Assembly (NCBI GenBank): GCA_016927755.1
Contig: JAFGLZ010000273.1
Span: 1 to 51,567, forward strand
Origin: Phycisphaerae bacterium
Lineage (GTDB): Bacteria > Planctomycetota > Phycisphaerae > UBA1845 > JAFGLZ01
Length of the DNA: 51,567 bases
Reading direction: 5' to 3'
The notes beneath the pieces were generated by a model. The model searched no databases, had not been told where the DNA came from, and worked only from the letters and a program-made list of their open reading frames with translations. The position numbers and the translations under genes were made by a program. Positions 1 to 9,260 of the stretch are shown piece after piece. Positions within the stretch are counted from its first letter, which is position 1. Every line of letters starts with the position of its first letter.

Positions 1-426
1 TCGCTCTGGGAGCACTTCAACAACATGGGCGGATGGAACAAGACGCACGAAACGGGCTGGTTTCTCTGCCAGACGCGGATCATGCTCGTGATGGAGCGAG
101 CCGACGAGCTGTGGCTGGCGCCGTTCGTCACGACGCACTGGCTGGAGGACGGTATGATCGTCTCGCTGGGTGACGCGCCCACCCGATTCGGCAAGGTATC
201 GTACTCGATCAAGTCGTCCGTCTCGCAGGGCCACATCGACGCCGTCATCGAGCCGCCGACTCGCTCGATGCCCAAGGCCCTGGTCCTGAGGCTTCGCCAC
301 CCGGAGGGCAAGCGATTCGCGGCCGTCTTCGTTGACGGCAAGCCGCACGACGACGTGGACGTCGAGGCCAGCACAATTCGCTTGAGTCCGTCTGAAAAGA
401 CCATTACCGTTCGGGCGTCCTACTGA
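1..426 (+). CDS. C-terminal part of a glycosidase-like protein (5' end outside window)
   Basis: The reading frame is open from base 1 and ends at TGA 424-426. The first in-frame ATG at 25 is internal to a continuous frame, so this is the last 141 residues of a longer protein and not a small gene. The visible segment starts with an amphipathic, Trp-rich stretch and runs into a beta-rich tail with a DAPTRFGKVSYSIKS motif. That pattern resembles the C-terminal beta-sandwich that closes (alpha/alpha)6-barrel glycoside hydrolases. The family assignment is inference from this tail only. It lies 27 bases upstream of the fucosidase gene on the same strand, which suggests one transcription unit for glycan breakdown. 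The catalytic part is not in the window. Confidence 0.6.
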   Translation, partial: SLWEHFNNMGGWNKTHETGWFLCQTRIMLVMERADELWLAPFVTTHWLEDGMIVSLGDAPTRFGKVSYSIKSSVSQGHIDAVIEPPTRSMPKALVLRLRHPEGKRFAAVFVDGKPHDDVDVEASTIRLSPSEKTITVRASY

Positions 427-453
427 GGGCCTCATCGGAGAAGGAGCACAGGC

Positions 454-1983
454 ATGCGGAAGATCACGACCGTTGTCGTCGGCGCAGTGTTGGGGCTGGG
501 CGTTGCGGGCTCTACGCGTCTCTGCCCGGAAGCCCGAGCCGCCGAACCGACCGGACCGTTCAAGGCTGACTGGGACTCGCTCAAGAAGCACGACCCGGCC
601 CCAGAATGGTTCCAGGACGCCAAGTTCGGCATCTACTTCCACTGGGGCGTGTACTGCGTGCCCGCCTTCGGCAGCGAGTGGTACCCCAGGAACATGCACA
701 TCAAGGACCGCCCGGAGTATAAGCACCACGTGGCGGAATACGGCGACCCGTCGAAGTTCGGCTATCACGACTTCGTCCCGATGTTCAAGGCCGAGAAGTT
801 CAACGCGGACGAATGGGCGGCGCTCTTCAACAAGGCCGGCGCCCGCTTCGCCGGTCCGGTCGCCGAGCATCATGACGGCTTCGCGATGTGGGCCAGCAAG
901 CTGACGCCCTGGAACGCAAAGGACATGGGCCCGAAGCGCGATGTCACCGGCGAGCTGGCCGAGGCCGTCCGCAAATGGGGCATGCGATTCGTCACGACGT
1001 TCCACCACGCACGCAACAACCAGCATCAGATCGTCCAGAACGGCAAGAAGGTCTGGACCGGCCACTATCCGCGCGTCGAGGGTTGGCCGACCGTCTCGGA
1101 GGATCCGAAGCTACGCATGCTCTACGGCAACTTGCCGCGCGAGCAGTTCCTCGAAATGTGGAAGGGCAAGCTCTGCGAAGTGATCGACGAGTACCGGCCC
1201 GACATCATCTGGTTCGACTCCTGGCTAGACGAGATCCCGGCCAAGTACCAGACGGAATTCCTGGCGTACTACTTCAACCGGGCCCACGAGTGGGGCAAGG
1301 AGGTGGTGGTCACCGTCAAGCAGCGGGATCTGCCCCACGAGATCGCGGTCGAGGACTTCGAGAAGGGCCGGGCCGATCACCTCACGAAGTACGTCTGGCT
1401 CACGGACGACACCGTCAGCCGAGGCTCGTGGTGCTACACCAAGCAGCTCCGGATCAAGAGCGCCGACGAAGTGCTCGATACCCTGATCGACATCATCAGC
1501 AAGAACGGCATCCTGCTACTCAACATCTCACCGATGGCCGATGGCACGATCCCGGACGATCAAAGGAACGTACTCCTGGCCCTGGGCGAGTGGTTGGGCA
1601 AGTTCGGCGAGGCGGTCTACGGCACGCGGCCCTGGCTCGTCTTCGGCGAAGGCCCGACGCGTCTGGAGAAGGGCGGCCACTTCGTAAGGATGAAGGGCGG
1701 GTACAAACCCGAGGATATCCGCTTCACTCGCAAGGGCGGAACGATCTACGCGATCGCGCTCGGCTGGCCGGGCGAGAAGAAGCAGATCGTCATCAAGTCC
1801 TTCGGCAAGGCCAAGATCCAGGGAGATCTGAAGGTCACGAAAGTCTCGATGCTCGGTAGCCCGGAAGCCATTCCCTGGGAGCACCGCGACGAGGGCCTGA
1901 TTGTTACGACCCCCGGCACAAAGGTCGACGACATGGCCGTCGTCTTCAAGATCGAGACGACGGGCTCGGCGAAGCTCCGCTGA
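454..1983 (+). CDS. Secreted GH29 alpha-L-fucosidase
   Basis: Predicted exo-acting retaining alpha-L-fucosidase that removes terminal fucose from glycans, probably outside the cytoplasm. The 509-residue product begins with a signal peptide (hydrophobic about residues 5-20, likely cleavage after ARA near residue 29). GH29 landmarks are present: PEWFQDAKFGIYFHWG (about 50-65), HHDGFAMW (139-146), RDVTGEL (162-168) and IIWFDSW (251-257), where Asp255 is the expected nucleophile. The length fits a GH29 catalytic barrel plus a C-terminal beta domain (about 400-500). ATG 454 is preceded by a GGAGAAGGAG ribosome-binding site at 437-446. The neighbours are a glycosidase-like tail upstream and a DUF1080 protein downstream, consistent with degradation of a fucosylated polysaccharide. 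Substrate linkage cannot be read from the sequence. Confidence 0.93.
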   Translation: MRKITTVVVGAVLGLGVAGSTRLCPEARAAEPTGPFKADWDSLKKHDPAPEWFQDAKFGIYFHWGVYCVPAFGSEWYPRNMHIKDRPEYKHHVAEYGDPSKFGYHDFVPMFKAEKFNADEWAALFNKAGARFAGPVAEHHDGFAMWASKLTPWNAKDMGPKRDVTGELAEAVRKWGMRFVTTFHHARNNQHQIVQNGKKVWTGHYPRVEGWPTVSEDPKLRMLYGNLPREQFLEMWKGKLCEVIDEYRPDIIWFDSWLDEIPAKYQTEFLAYYFNRAHEWGKEVVVTVKQRDLPHEIAVEDFEKGRADHLTKYVWLTDDTVSRGSWCYTKQLRIKSADEVLDTLIDIISKNGILLLNISPMADGTIPDDQRNVLLALGEWLGKFGEAVYGTRPWLVFGEGPTRLEKGGHFVRMKGGYKPEDIRFTRKGGTIYAIALGWPGEKKQIVIKSFGKAKIQGDLKVTKVSMLGSPEAIPWEHRDEGLIVTTPGTKVDDMAVVFKIETTGSAKLR

Positions 1984-2112
1984 CGACGCGACGGCGATGG
2001 CGATGGCGTGGGCTCGGGAGTCGCGAAACTGAAGGCGTGTGTCTTTGGCGAACCCGCAAGTCAAATCGGACCCCACCGGTCTGTTGATGCACGGCAAAGG
2101 AGAGAATCTGAC

Positions 2113-2838
2113 ATGAAATGGTTAACCGGAATGATCGTCGTGGCAGTCTCGAGCGCGACTGTGAGCGCGACCGACAACCAGCTCACCGCGAAGGAAAAGA
2201 AAGAAGGCTGGCTCCTGCTGTTCGACGGCAAGACCCTCAACGGCTGGATGACCAGCAACAAGACGCCCAGCAAGACGCCCGTGCAGGATGGCACGATCAA
2301 CCCGCACAAGTGCGGCGGCTACATGATGGTCCACGAAAAACAGTGGGGCGACTTCGTCCTCTCACTCGACTTCAAGATCAGCAAGTTCTGCAACAGCGGC
2401 ATCTTCCTGAGGACCTTCCCGCTGACGTCTCGCGGCAAGTACAGCCTGGGCTACAACGGACTCGAGATCGCCATCGACGACACCAAGGGCGCCAACTATC
2501 ACGACACCGGCGCGATCTACGACCTGGTCAAGCCGATCAAGCAAATGACCAAGCCCGCCGGCCAGTGGAACCACGTCGTCATCACGTGCAACGACAACCT
2601 CATCGAAGTCGAGTTGAACGGCGAGAAGGTCTCGAGAATGGACCTCAACGAATGGACCACGCCTCTTCGCCGCCCGAGCGGAACGCCGCACAAGTTCCCC
2701 ACGGCCTGGAAAGACCATCCACGCAAGGGCTACATCGGGCTGCAGGATCACGGCAGCGACTGCTGGTTCAAGAACATCAAGCTGCTACCGCTTAATCGGA
2801 AGTCGACGACGGGTTCGTCGGAGAATCCAGGCAAGTAG
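2113..2838 (+). CDS. Secreted DUF1080 protein (3-keto-disaccharide hydrolase family)
   Basis: A 241-residue protein with an N-terminal signal peptide (MKWLTGMIVVAVSSATVSA, cleavage near residue 19) and one DUF1080 beta-sandwich covering almost all the rest. Family signatures are GWLLLFDGKTLNGW near the start of the domain, GIFLRTFP, the central LGYNGLEIAIDD strand and a C-terminal GYIGLQDHGSDCWFKNIKL. Members act on 3-keto-glycosides in related organisms, cleaving sugars that were first oxidised at C3; here that role is inferred. An upstream in-frame start at 2008 is disfavoured: it would bury the signal peptide behind 35 residues, whereas ATG 2113 has a ribosome-binding site AAAGGAGAG just upstream. 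It lies 129 bases after the fucosidase stop and may share its transcript. Confidence 0.9.
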   Translation: MKWLTGMIVVAVSSATVSATDNQLTAKEKKEGWLLLFDGKTLNGWMTSNKTPSKTPVQDGTINPHKCGGYMMVHEKQWGDFVLSLDFKISKFCNSGIFLRTFPLTSRGKYSLGYNGLEIAIDDTKGANYHDTGAIYDLVKPIKQMTKPAGQWNHVVITCNDNLIEVELNGEKVSRMDLNEWTTPLRRPSGTPHKFPTAWKDHPRKGYIGLQDHGSDCWFKNIKLLPLNRKSTTGSSENPGK

Positions 2839-2854
2839 CTCGCGAGTCAGTTCG

Positions 2855-3220
2855 TCAGAAACGCGCCGGCTGGCGATCGCGCGCGATCTGATCCCGCCAA
2901 GTTGGGTGGGGCTGCCACTCATCGAAGGACCCCTCCGGCCAGGAATCAGGCTCCGACAAGCGTTCGATCTGGTGAATTGTCAGCATCTTCGAAGACAGGA
3001 GCTGCCATGGCCACGAGTCCAAGACCTCTTCCATGAAGTGCTTCCGATAATTGGGAAGCCTTCCAGAGGCCTCGGCCTGGGAGAGGATCCTCCTGGCGAA
3101 AGAGTACTGCTCGTCGCTGAGCCCGCTCATGGACCTGGCCACAAGCCGCTCGAGTTGCCGGAAGGGCCATCGCTTGACGTCAGCCTGCATCGTAAGGATG
3201 TCATCGATCAGCGATTCCAT
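2855..3220 (-). CDS. Small conserved-looking protein of unknown function
   Basis: A 121-residue, mostly helical, charged protein with no signal peptide or membrane segment. I do not recognise a family. The composition is protein-like (mixed acidic, aliphatic and aromatic residues, with several Trp) and the frame is not a shadow of another gene. ATG 3218-3220 is preceded on the minus strand by a GGGGAAAAG stretch that could serve as a ribosome-binding site. The stop lies 16 bases from the convergent stop of the DUF1080 gene. Its base composition is less GC-rich than its neighbours. It could be a small regulatory or toxin/antitoxin-like protein, but nothing in the sequence decides that. Confidence 0.55.
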   Translation of the reverse strand: MESLIDDILTMQADVKRWPFRQLERLVARSMSGLSDEQYSFARRILSQAEASGRLPNYRKHFMEEVLDSWPWQLLSSKMLTIHQIERLSEPDSWPEGSFDEWQPHPTWRDQIARDRQPARF

Positions 3221-3753
3221 AGCACTTTTCCCCGGACAATGGCCAGAGTGGGGACTTCACAGTTCCAAGCTATCTGTTTCTATTCCTTTGTGTTGCGGCG
3301 GATCGAGGCGCCGAGCCTGACCAATCCGCACGGCCGTAATCCATCCTACTCCCGTGTCTCGATGCTGATAGACGACGTGTGACTCATGTAAACATCTCTG
3401 TAACAGTCTTTTACAATATGAATGGGCCGCTGGGAATAGCCTGATGCGCCGACTATGAGATCTGCCTCGACTCTGGACTCGGGGTTGGGCGTCAAATCAA
3501 CCAGCACATCGGAGGCACTCAGCAGGTCCACGAATGGCTCCCTATCAGGCTACCTTTGTGGGATATCGTCAGCTCAACACCAAGGGCACCATTAATTAAG
3601 AGATGTTTTGTGAATCTTGACCGTGCCTTCTTCGAGGAAGCCCGGCCTGTCATTCAAGATCGGGAATCGGACGGCTTGACAACATGGGGTTGATTGTGTA
3701 ATTCGCCTACCGTGGAACCCTATGCGTGGCAAGGGAATTCCCCGGACGCGTCC
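3221..3753. other. AT-richer intergenic stretch, possible gene remnant
   Basis: This 533-base gap is visibly less GC-rich than the flanks, with runs such as ATTAATTAAGAG. The only candidate coding frame is a minus-strand frame at 3346-3531 with a GTG start (61 codons) and no obvious ribosome-binding site. Its product resembles no family I know, and an in-frame stop lies about seven codons upstream. It may be a decayed fragment. The promoter for the small protein at 2855-3220 probably lies in the part near 3221-3300. No tRNA or clear terminator hairpin was seen. Confidence 0.35.
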
Positions 3754-4410
3754 TCAGGCTTCCGCCAACCCCTCTCGAATGGCGAATCGCGCGAGGTCAA
3801 CTCGATCATGAATGCCCAGCTTGGCCATCAGATGACTCGTATGGGCCTCAATGGTCTTGACGCTCAGTAGCATGACCGCACCGATCTCCTTCTTCGTCAG
3901 GCCCTGAGCGATATACCGTAGGACTTCCAACTCGCGGGCGCTAAGCGTGGAGGCTCGAGTGTGCGCACGATCGCTGAGTTGGATGCCTTCACCGTCGAAG
4001 ACGATCCTGCACTGGACATCCGGGGAGTAGTAGGACATTCCGGAAGCGACCTTTCGGATGGCCTCGATAACGGTCTCGATCGGTTCGGTCTTGATGATGT
4101 ACCCGGATGCCTCAACAGCCAGAGCCTGCTCGATGTATCGATCGTGGGAGAAGGCACTGAGGAAGATGACGCGCGTCGCCGGACAGCGCGTCTTGATCTT
4201 TCTTGCGGCGTCGAAGGCAACCTGACCCGGCATGTCGATATCCATGAGAACCACGTCGGGCCGCAACTCCAGCGACCGCGTCACCGCATCGTCCGCCGTT
4301 CCGACCTGGGCAAGGACGGTCAGATCGGATTCAGCCTCGAATCGATTGACCAGCGCCCCACAGAGCAACGCATGATCATCCGCCAGCACCAATGAGATTG
4401 TCTGACTCAC
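3754..4410 (-). CDS. NarL/FixJ-type response regulator (REC + LuxR HTH)
   Basis: DNA-binding response regulator of 218 residues. The receiver domain spans about 4-120 with the acidic pair Asp11/Asp12, phospho-acceptor Asp57 (in VVLMDIDMPG) and the conserved Lys107. The LuxR-type helix-turn-helix spans about 155-215 (TLSARELEVLRYIAQGLTKK, then SVKTIEAH). A longer frame begins at 4599, but the start is better placed at GTG 4410. That GTG overlaps the TGA of the kinase gene as GTGA, has GAGGAG about nine bases upstream, and begins exactly at the receiver fold. The 4-base overlap implies translational coupling with the kinase, its probable phosphodonor. The target promoters are unknown. Confidence 0.93.
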   Translation of the reverse strand: MSQTISLVLADDHALLCGALVNRFEAESDLTVLAQVGTADDAVTRSLELRPDVVLMDIDMPGQVAFDAARKIKTRCPATRVIFLSAFSHDRYIEQALAVEASGYIIKTEPIETVIEAIRKVASGMSYYSPDVQCRIVFDGEGIQLSDRAHTRASTLSARELEVLRYIAQGLTKKEIGAVMLLSVKTIEAHTSHLMAKLGIHDRVDLARFAIREGLAEA

Positions 4411-7400
4411 TTGGTTTTCTCCTCTGAGGCCACCATGAGAAACATCCGTCGGATCAGCCTTGCCAGCTCCGACTTCTGGAACGGTTTGCGGAGGAGGGAC
4501 GTATTGGCGATAGGCCCGCTCGGCAACTCGAACTCCGGGCTGCCCGAAACGAAGATGACCGGCGTCTCGACGCCCTCGCCTCGCAAGTCGCGCACGCACG
4601 CCGCTCCCGAACGCTTGGGCAGATCCTGATCGATGATCATCACCCGGATCTCGCGGCCGTATTGCCTGTACGATTCGATGAGGGTATCGCCGTCGACGGC
4701 CTGAACCACCCGATACCGCAACGAGTCGAGCATCATCGCGACAGTCTCCCGAACGAAACGACTGTCTTCCGCCAGGAGAATGAGCTCCCCGTCGCCGAGG
4801 GGCAGATTCTCGGGGGCGAGGGGGTCGTCCACCGCCGCCAGGAACGCCGCCGGCAGCAGCGGCAGGAGGATCCTGAGCGTCGTCCCCGTCCCCACTTCTG
4901 ATTCGAGATCGATGATCCCGCCGTGCTCCTTGATGATCCCGTGGGCGATGGAGAGTCCCAGCCCGGTGCCCTGCCCGCGTGGCTTCGTGGTGAAGAACGG
5001 CTCGAACGCGCGCGACCGCACCACGGGAGGCATGCCGATTCCCGTATCCGCGACGGTCAGAAGGGCGTATTCACTCGCGGACGCGACCGTCGGTGACTCG
5101 ATACCGGGATCGCCCTTGATCTCATCGAGATCACCGGCCGACAGTCGAGACAGCAAGATGCTCAAGCATCCGCCGCCAGGCATCGCATCACGCGCGTTGA
5201 TGGCCAGATTGAGCAGAACCTGTTGAAGCTGCGTGCCGTCCGCGCGGACGATCAACGGATCCTCAACTCCGGTGTGGACTGAGAGCTCGATCGAGGCCGG
5301 CAGCATTCGTCGCAGCAGCCTGGCGGCCTGTCGAACGATGCCGACTAGATCTTCCGGCCTCTTGAGGATCGGGAGCTTGTGGCTGAAGGTCAGAAGAGAC
5401 CGCGTAACCTCCATCGCTTGTTGCGTGGCCTGCTCGATCATCTTCAGGGCATCGGCGACGGTTCCGTTCTCGCCGAGGGCTCGTCTGGCGGCCTCGACGT
5501 TTCCCAGAATCGCCGTCGTCAGATTGTTGAAGTCATGGGCTACTCCGGCGGCCAGTTGTCCGACGGCCTCCATCTTCTGGGCCTGGTGGAGCTGCTCTTC
5601 CAGCGCGACCTTCTCCTCCTCGATGGCCCTGCGTTCGGTGATGTCGATGCCGACGCCGAAGAAGTACCCGATCGCACCGTCCTCGGCGAAGACCGACCTG
5701 CCGTGCCACTCGACCAGCAGCTCTCTCCCAGCCTTCGTCAGAATCCGACTCTCGTTGACCGTTGATTTCCTGCTCTTGACCAGTTCCCGGAAGACCCGCC
5801 CGATCGGTTCATGGTCGGAGGGGGGGACGAAGGATTCCAGGAAATCCTTGCCCTTGACCTCTTCCGATGAATAGCCTATCGCCGCGAGCATGGCGTCGTT
5901 CATGAGGATCGTCTTGCCCTGCGGGTCGATCGCCACGAAGAACGCCGGGGAGGCCTGTACCAGCGTGTTGCTGAAGTTCCTCTCCCTTCGAAGCTCCTCC
6001 TCGGCGCGTTTCTCCGCGGTGATGTCGCGGTGCGTCCCCACGATCCGAATCGGGTTGCCCGAGCGATCCCGTTCAACCACTCGGGCGCAAGTACCGACCC
6101 ACCGCCACTGGCCCGATCCCGTCTTGGCGCGAACCTCGTCCCGGTAACTCCCCGCCCCTTCCGCCAGTTTCTCCTGTAACGTGAGACGGAGGCGGATCGC
6201 GTCATCAGGATGGACCTTGCTCCACCAGAACCCGGCGTCGGTCGTGACGTCCTGCCCGGCAAAGCCGAGGATCTCCAGGCCCGCGTCGTCGAGGATGATC
6301 TGGTCGGTCGCCAGATTCCACTCCCACGTCCCCTCGGATGCGGCGTCGAGCGCGGCGCGGAGTCGCTCCTGATTCTCTCGAAGCTCCTGCTCGGCCTTCT
6401 TCCTGGCCGTGACGTCGCGGGAGATCTCGATAACGGTCTTCGGCCGACCGTCCGTGTCCCAGGTCGCCACGCTGGCGGTACACCAGAAGTGGTACTCGTT
6501 CCCGTCCGCGCCGAGGACCCGGGTCTCGTGCTCATGAATCTGACCGTCCTCGAAGACTTGATGCACGACACATGACGCGCACGGCTGATCGCGTCGGTGA
6601 TACAGCCTGTAGCATTTCTCTCCAATGAGACTGTCGCCGAAGATCTCGCGGGCGACATGATTGGCCCAGACAACGGTCAACTCACGGTCCATCATGCTGA
6701 CATGATCGGTGATGGAGCCGATGATGCCGGCGAGCTTCTCTCTGCTCTCGCGGAGCTCCACCTCGGCCCTCTTTCGCTCGGTCACGTCGGAGCAACTGAC
6801 GGTCAGGGCCGCAACATGGCCCCCATGCATGATCGGACCGGCGCGAACCTCCATCGCCTGAGCGATCCCGCCAGGATCGACGTACTCCACCTCGCACTCG
6901 CCCGCTTGACCCGTCCGCCAGACCCCTTCGAGACATTCCTTTAGGATCGACGCATTCTCGCCAACGACCAGGTCGTATAGACACGTGCCGAGGATCTCCG
7001 CTCGGGAGAAGTCCGGTGTGTCGCGATTGGCGAAGTGGATGGTTCCGTCATGGTCCACCTGTACGATCCAGTATGGAGAGTTCTCAGTGATGGCCCGCCA
7101 TTTCGCTTCGGACTCCGCGATCCGTTCCTGAGCCCGCTTCAGTTCAGATACTTCGGAGCAACTGAGCGTGAGCGAAACCACCTTGCCCTCGTGCTTGATG
7201 GGCGCGAACCGAACGTCGATGTCCTCCACCTTACCGTCGCGCCCACGATAGACGATCTGGCATCGGTCGGGCCTGCCGGTCGACCAGACCCGTTCCGCGC
7301 ACGCCCGGACCGTGGCGATGTCCTCGCCCCCGAGCAGTTCATAGAGACATCGACCGACGAGTTCCTCGCGTCGGTAATCTCCCGAGTCACGATTGATGAA

Positions 7401-8600
7401 CAGCGCGGTGCCTTCTCGGTCGACCTCGACAATCCAATCAGGGGAGTTCTCCGCCAATGAGCGCCATCTCGCCTCGGATTCCTGAATTGCGGCGTCGGCG
7501 CGGCGCTTCTCGGTCACGTCGGAGCAGTTGATCGAGATCCCCACGACCTCGCCCCCGCGGCGAACGGGCCCGACGCGGAGATCCATGATCTGCTCCACGC
7601 CGTCCTTGCCGATGTAGACGGCCTCGATACGGTCCGGCTCGCCCGTGGACCAGACTCGCTCGGCGCACGCCTTCAGGGACGGTGCCTGCTTCGGGTCCAC
7701 CATGTCATAGAGACTCGACCCGATGATGTCTTCCCTGCGGAAGTCCGGCGAATCACGATTCACGAACAGCGCTTTGCCGTGGCGATCCATCTCGATGATC
7801 AGGTCAGGTGAGTTCTCGGTCAAGGAGCGCCATCGCTCCTCGGCCTGGCGGTGGGCCTCCTGAACCCGCGTGCGCTCGGTAACGTCAGAGAGACTCACTG
7901 TCAGAGCGACGACTTGGCCTTGCTGAAGCACTGGCCCCGCGCGCGCCTCCAGAATCTGACTCGATGCCCCGTCTCGACTGACGTACGAAATCTCGCAGAT
8001 ACGCGTGGCCGCGGTTGCCCACACGGCCTCGAAGCACTCCCGCAAACGTCGAGCCTCTTCGGGAGCGAGCAGGTCATAGAGGCACTGGCCTACAAGCTGC
8101 TCTCGCGTGAAATCGCCCGAGCCACGACTGGCGAACGTGGCCCGCCCGTCTCGGTCGACCTCAAGTATCTGGTCGGGAGAGTACTCCGTGAGCGACTGCC
8201 ATCGGGCCTCTGCCGCTTGAAGGGCCCTGTTGAGCCTGGTTACCGATCGATACCGCCACGCCACCAACAACGCGACGAGCAAGACGAACAGGCCCGCAAT
8301 GGCCAGGGCCATCCCGCGCGTCGTCCAGACCACTCCGGAAGGGACGTGAGCGGTCGACGGGATCCTGAATGCCGGGGGAACCGCTGGGAGGTCTCTGGCG
8401 GTTGAGCCGAAGTGGCTGGGCGAGCTCGCCCTCTTGGTGATAATCGATGCGTGGACTGCTTGATCCGTCACGGCCTGTGACGCCTCGCAGAGCATGCACA
8501 CGGTCAGAATCGCCGTGAGAAGCACGTTCCGACTCAGGTCAGGGTGTCCGTGCCCTGGCGGCAAAGCACGAGTCCCCCTTTCTTCCGATTGTCTAGCCAT
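4407..8600 (-). CDS. Hybrid sensor histidine kinase with seven PAS domains
   Basis: A 1397-residue membrane-linked sensor kinase. The order is: hydrophobic segment/signal (about 25-43), short extracytoplasmic stretch, transmembrane helix (about 96-116), PAS1-4 (about 130-616), PAS5-7 (about 618-1000), HisKA dimerisation domain with phospho-acceptor His1022 in AGVAHDFNN, HATPase with DTGIGM and GTGLGLSI boxes, and a C-terminal receiver (about 1270-1390) with phospho-acceptor Asp1324. PAS1-4 repeat at about 122 residues (366 bases) with a shared ENSPD...VDR.G...NRDS core, so they arose by internal duplication. Several PAS units end in a DVTE/DITE motif leading into a short coiled coil. The frame extends upstream to 8840, but those codons look non-coding; ATG 8598-8600 is the best start, though its ribosome-binding site is weak. 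It is coupled to the downstream response regulator by a GTGA overlap. The ligand or signal is unknown. Confidence 0.93.
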   Translation of the reverse strand: MARQSEERGTRALPPGHGHPDLSRNVLLTAILTVCMLCEASQAVTDQAVHASIITKRASSPSHFGSTARDLPAVPPAFRIPSTAHVPSGVVWTTRGMALAIAGLFVLLVALLVAWRYRSVTRLNRALQAAEARWQSLTEYSPDQILEVDRDGRATFASRGSGDFTREQLVGQCLYDLLAPEEARRLRECFEAVWATAATRICEISYVSRDGASSQILEARAGPVLQQGQVVALTVSLSDVTERTRVQEAHRQAEERWRSLTENSPDLIIEMDRHGKALFVNRDSPDFRREDIIGSSLYDMVDPKQAPSLKACAERVWSTGEPDRIEAVYIGKDGVEQIMDLRVGPVRRGGEVVGISINCSDVTEKRRADAAIQESEARWRSLAENSPDWIVEVDREGTALFINRDSGDYRREELVGRCLYELLGGEDIATVRACAERVWSTGRPDRCQIVYRGRDGKVEDIDVRFAPIKHEGKVVSLTLSCSEVSELKRAQERIAESEAKWRAITENSPYWIVQVDHDGTIHFANRDTPDFSRAEILGTCLYDLVVGENASILKECLEGVWRTGQAGECEVEYVDPGGIAQAMEVRAGPIMHGGHVAALTVSCSDVTERKRAEVELRESREKLAGIIGSITDHVSMMDRELTVVWANHVAREIFGDSLIGEKCYRLYHRRDQPCASCVVHQVFEDGQIHEHETRVLGADGNEYHFWCTASVATWDTDGRPKTVIEISRDVTARKKAEQELRENQERLRAALDAASEGTWEWNLATDQIILDDAGLEILGFAGQDVTTDAGFWWSKVHPDDAIRLRLTLQEKLAEGAGSYRDEVRAKTGSGQWRWVGTCARVVERDRSGNPIRIVGTHRDITAEKRAEEELRRERNFSNTLVQASPAFFVAIDPQGKTILMNDAMLAAIGYSSEEVKGKDFLESFVPPSDHEPIGRVFRELVKSRKSTVNESRILTKAGRELLVEWHGRSVFAEDGAIGYFFGVGIDITERRAIEEEKVALEEQLHQAQKMEAVGQLAAGVAHDFNNLTTAILGNVEAARRALGENGTVADALKMIEQATQQAMEVTRSLLTFSHKLPILKRPEDLVGIVRQAARLLRRMLPASIELSVHTGVEDPLIVRADGTQLQQVLLNLAINARDAMPGGGCLSILLSRLSAGDLDEIKGDPGIESPTVASASEYALLTVADTGIGMPPVVRSRAFEPFFTTKPRGQGTGLGLSIAHGIIKEHGGIIDLESEVGTGTTLRILLPLLPAAFLAAVDDPLAPENLPLGDGELILLAEDSRFVRETVAMMLDSLRYRVVQAVDGDTLIESYRQYGREIRVMIIDQDLPKRSGAACVRDLRGEGVETPVIFVSGSPEFELPSGPIANTSLLRKPFQKSELARLIRRMFLMVASEEKTK

Positions 8601-9260
8601 GATGGCACAGGCACACAGCCGCCCGAAGTGGCCGCGACGAGAGCATCCAAGGCGTTCCTGCCGATCCGCAGGATGCCTTCTGCCCGCAACCCGATCGCCG
8701 CCGATCGCTTCAGGTCCACTTCCGCGGAGCCCGCGGTCCTCGGCGTGAGCGACGGACCTTTCCACAACTCTCATCAAGTTCCGTCCGGTAGGGCGCCCTT
8801 CACCACGAGGTGGACGCTTCGGGCGCCCGGAGTCTTCCATTTGACCTAGATTTCATCCACAACGACTACCGTTGTCGGCCCGCCTTCGAACGGCGGATGG
8901 GATGCGGGAAGTGTCGACCGGCGAACCGAGAACGTACTCCAGTGCATTTCATTATACCGTGCGGCTCAACGCCCTACCTATCTCAATCGGCAGAGATGAC
9001 CACAAAGATGTTGCCTTAGTCACATCTGCTTGTCGCCAGCACTGGCCAGAAGAGGCACAGTAGGCTTAACTTCTTACGCATGCATGTCTTGCACAGACAC
9101 GAAGACACGGACTCTTCTGGAGTCGATTCCGCGCGATGGAACGTCATTGTCCCGACCGCCGGATCGGTCTCGAAAAAGCCACTTGCCGCCGTGCGCGCCT
9201 GCGGCCGGAGGACGTATGATGGTGTGAAAGCTTGTGGCAGACTCTAGAGGGCGACCCGCC
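8601..9260. other. Divergent intergenic region between the sensor kinase and the DUF155 gene
   Basis: A 660-base region with no convincing gene. Open frames here are short, overlap one another on both strands and show no ribosome-binding sites. The segment 8850-9120 is less GC-rich than the flanks and should hold the divergent promoters of the kinase operon (minus) and the DUF155 gene (plus). I could not assign -35/-10 boxes with confidence. The kinase frame stays open upstream to 8840, so a longer N-terminus cannot be fully excluded. Confidence 0.4.
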
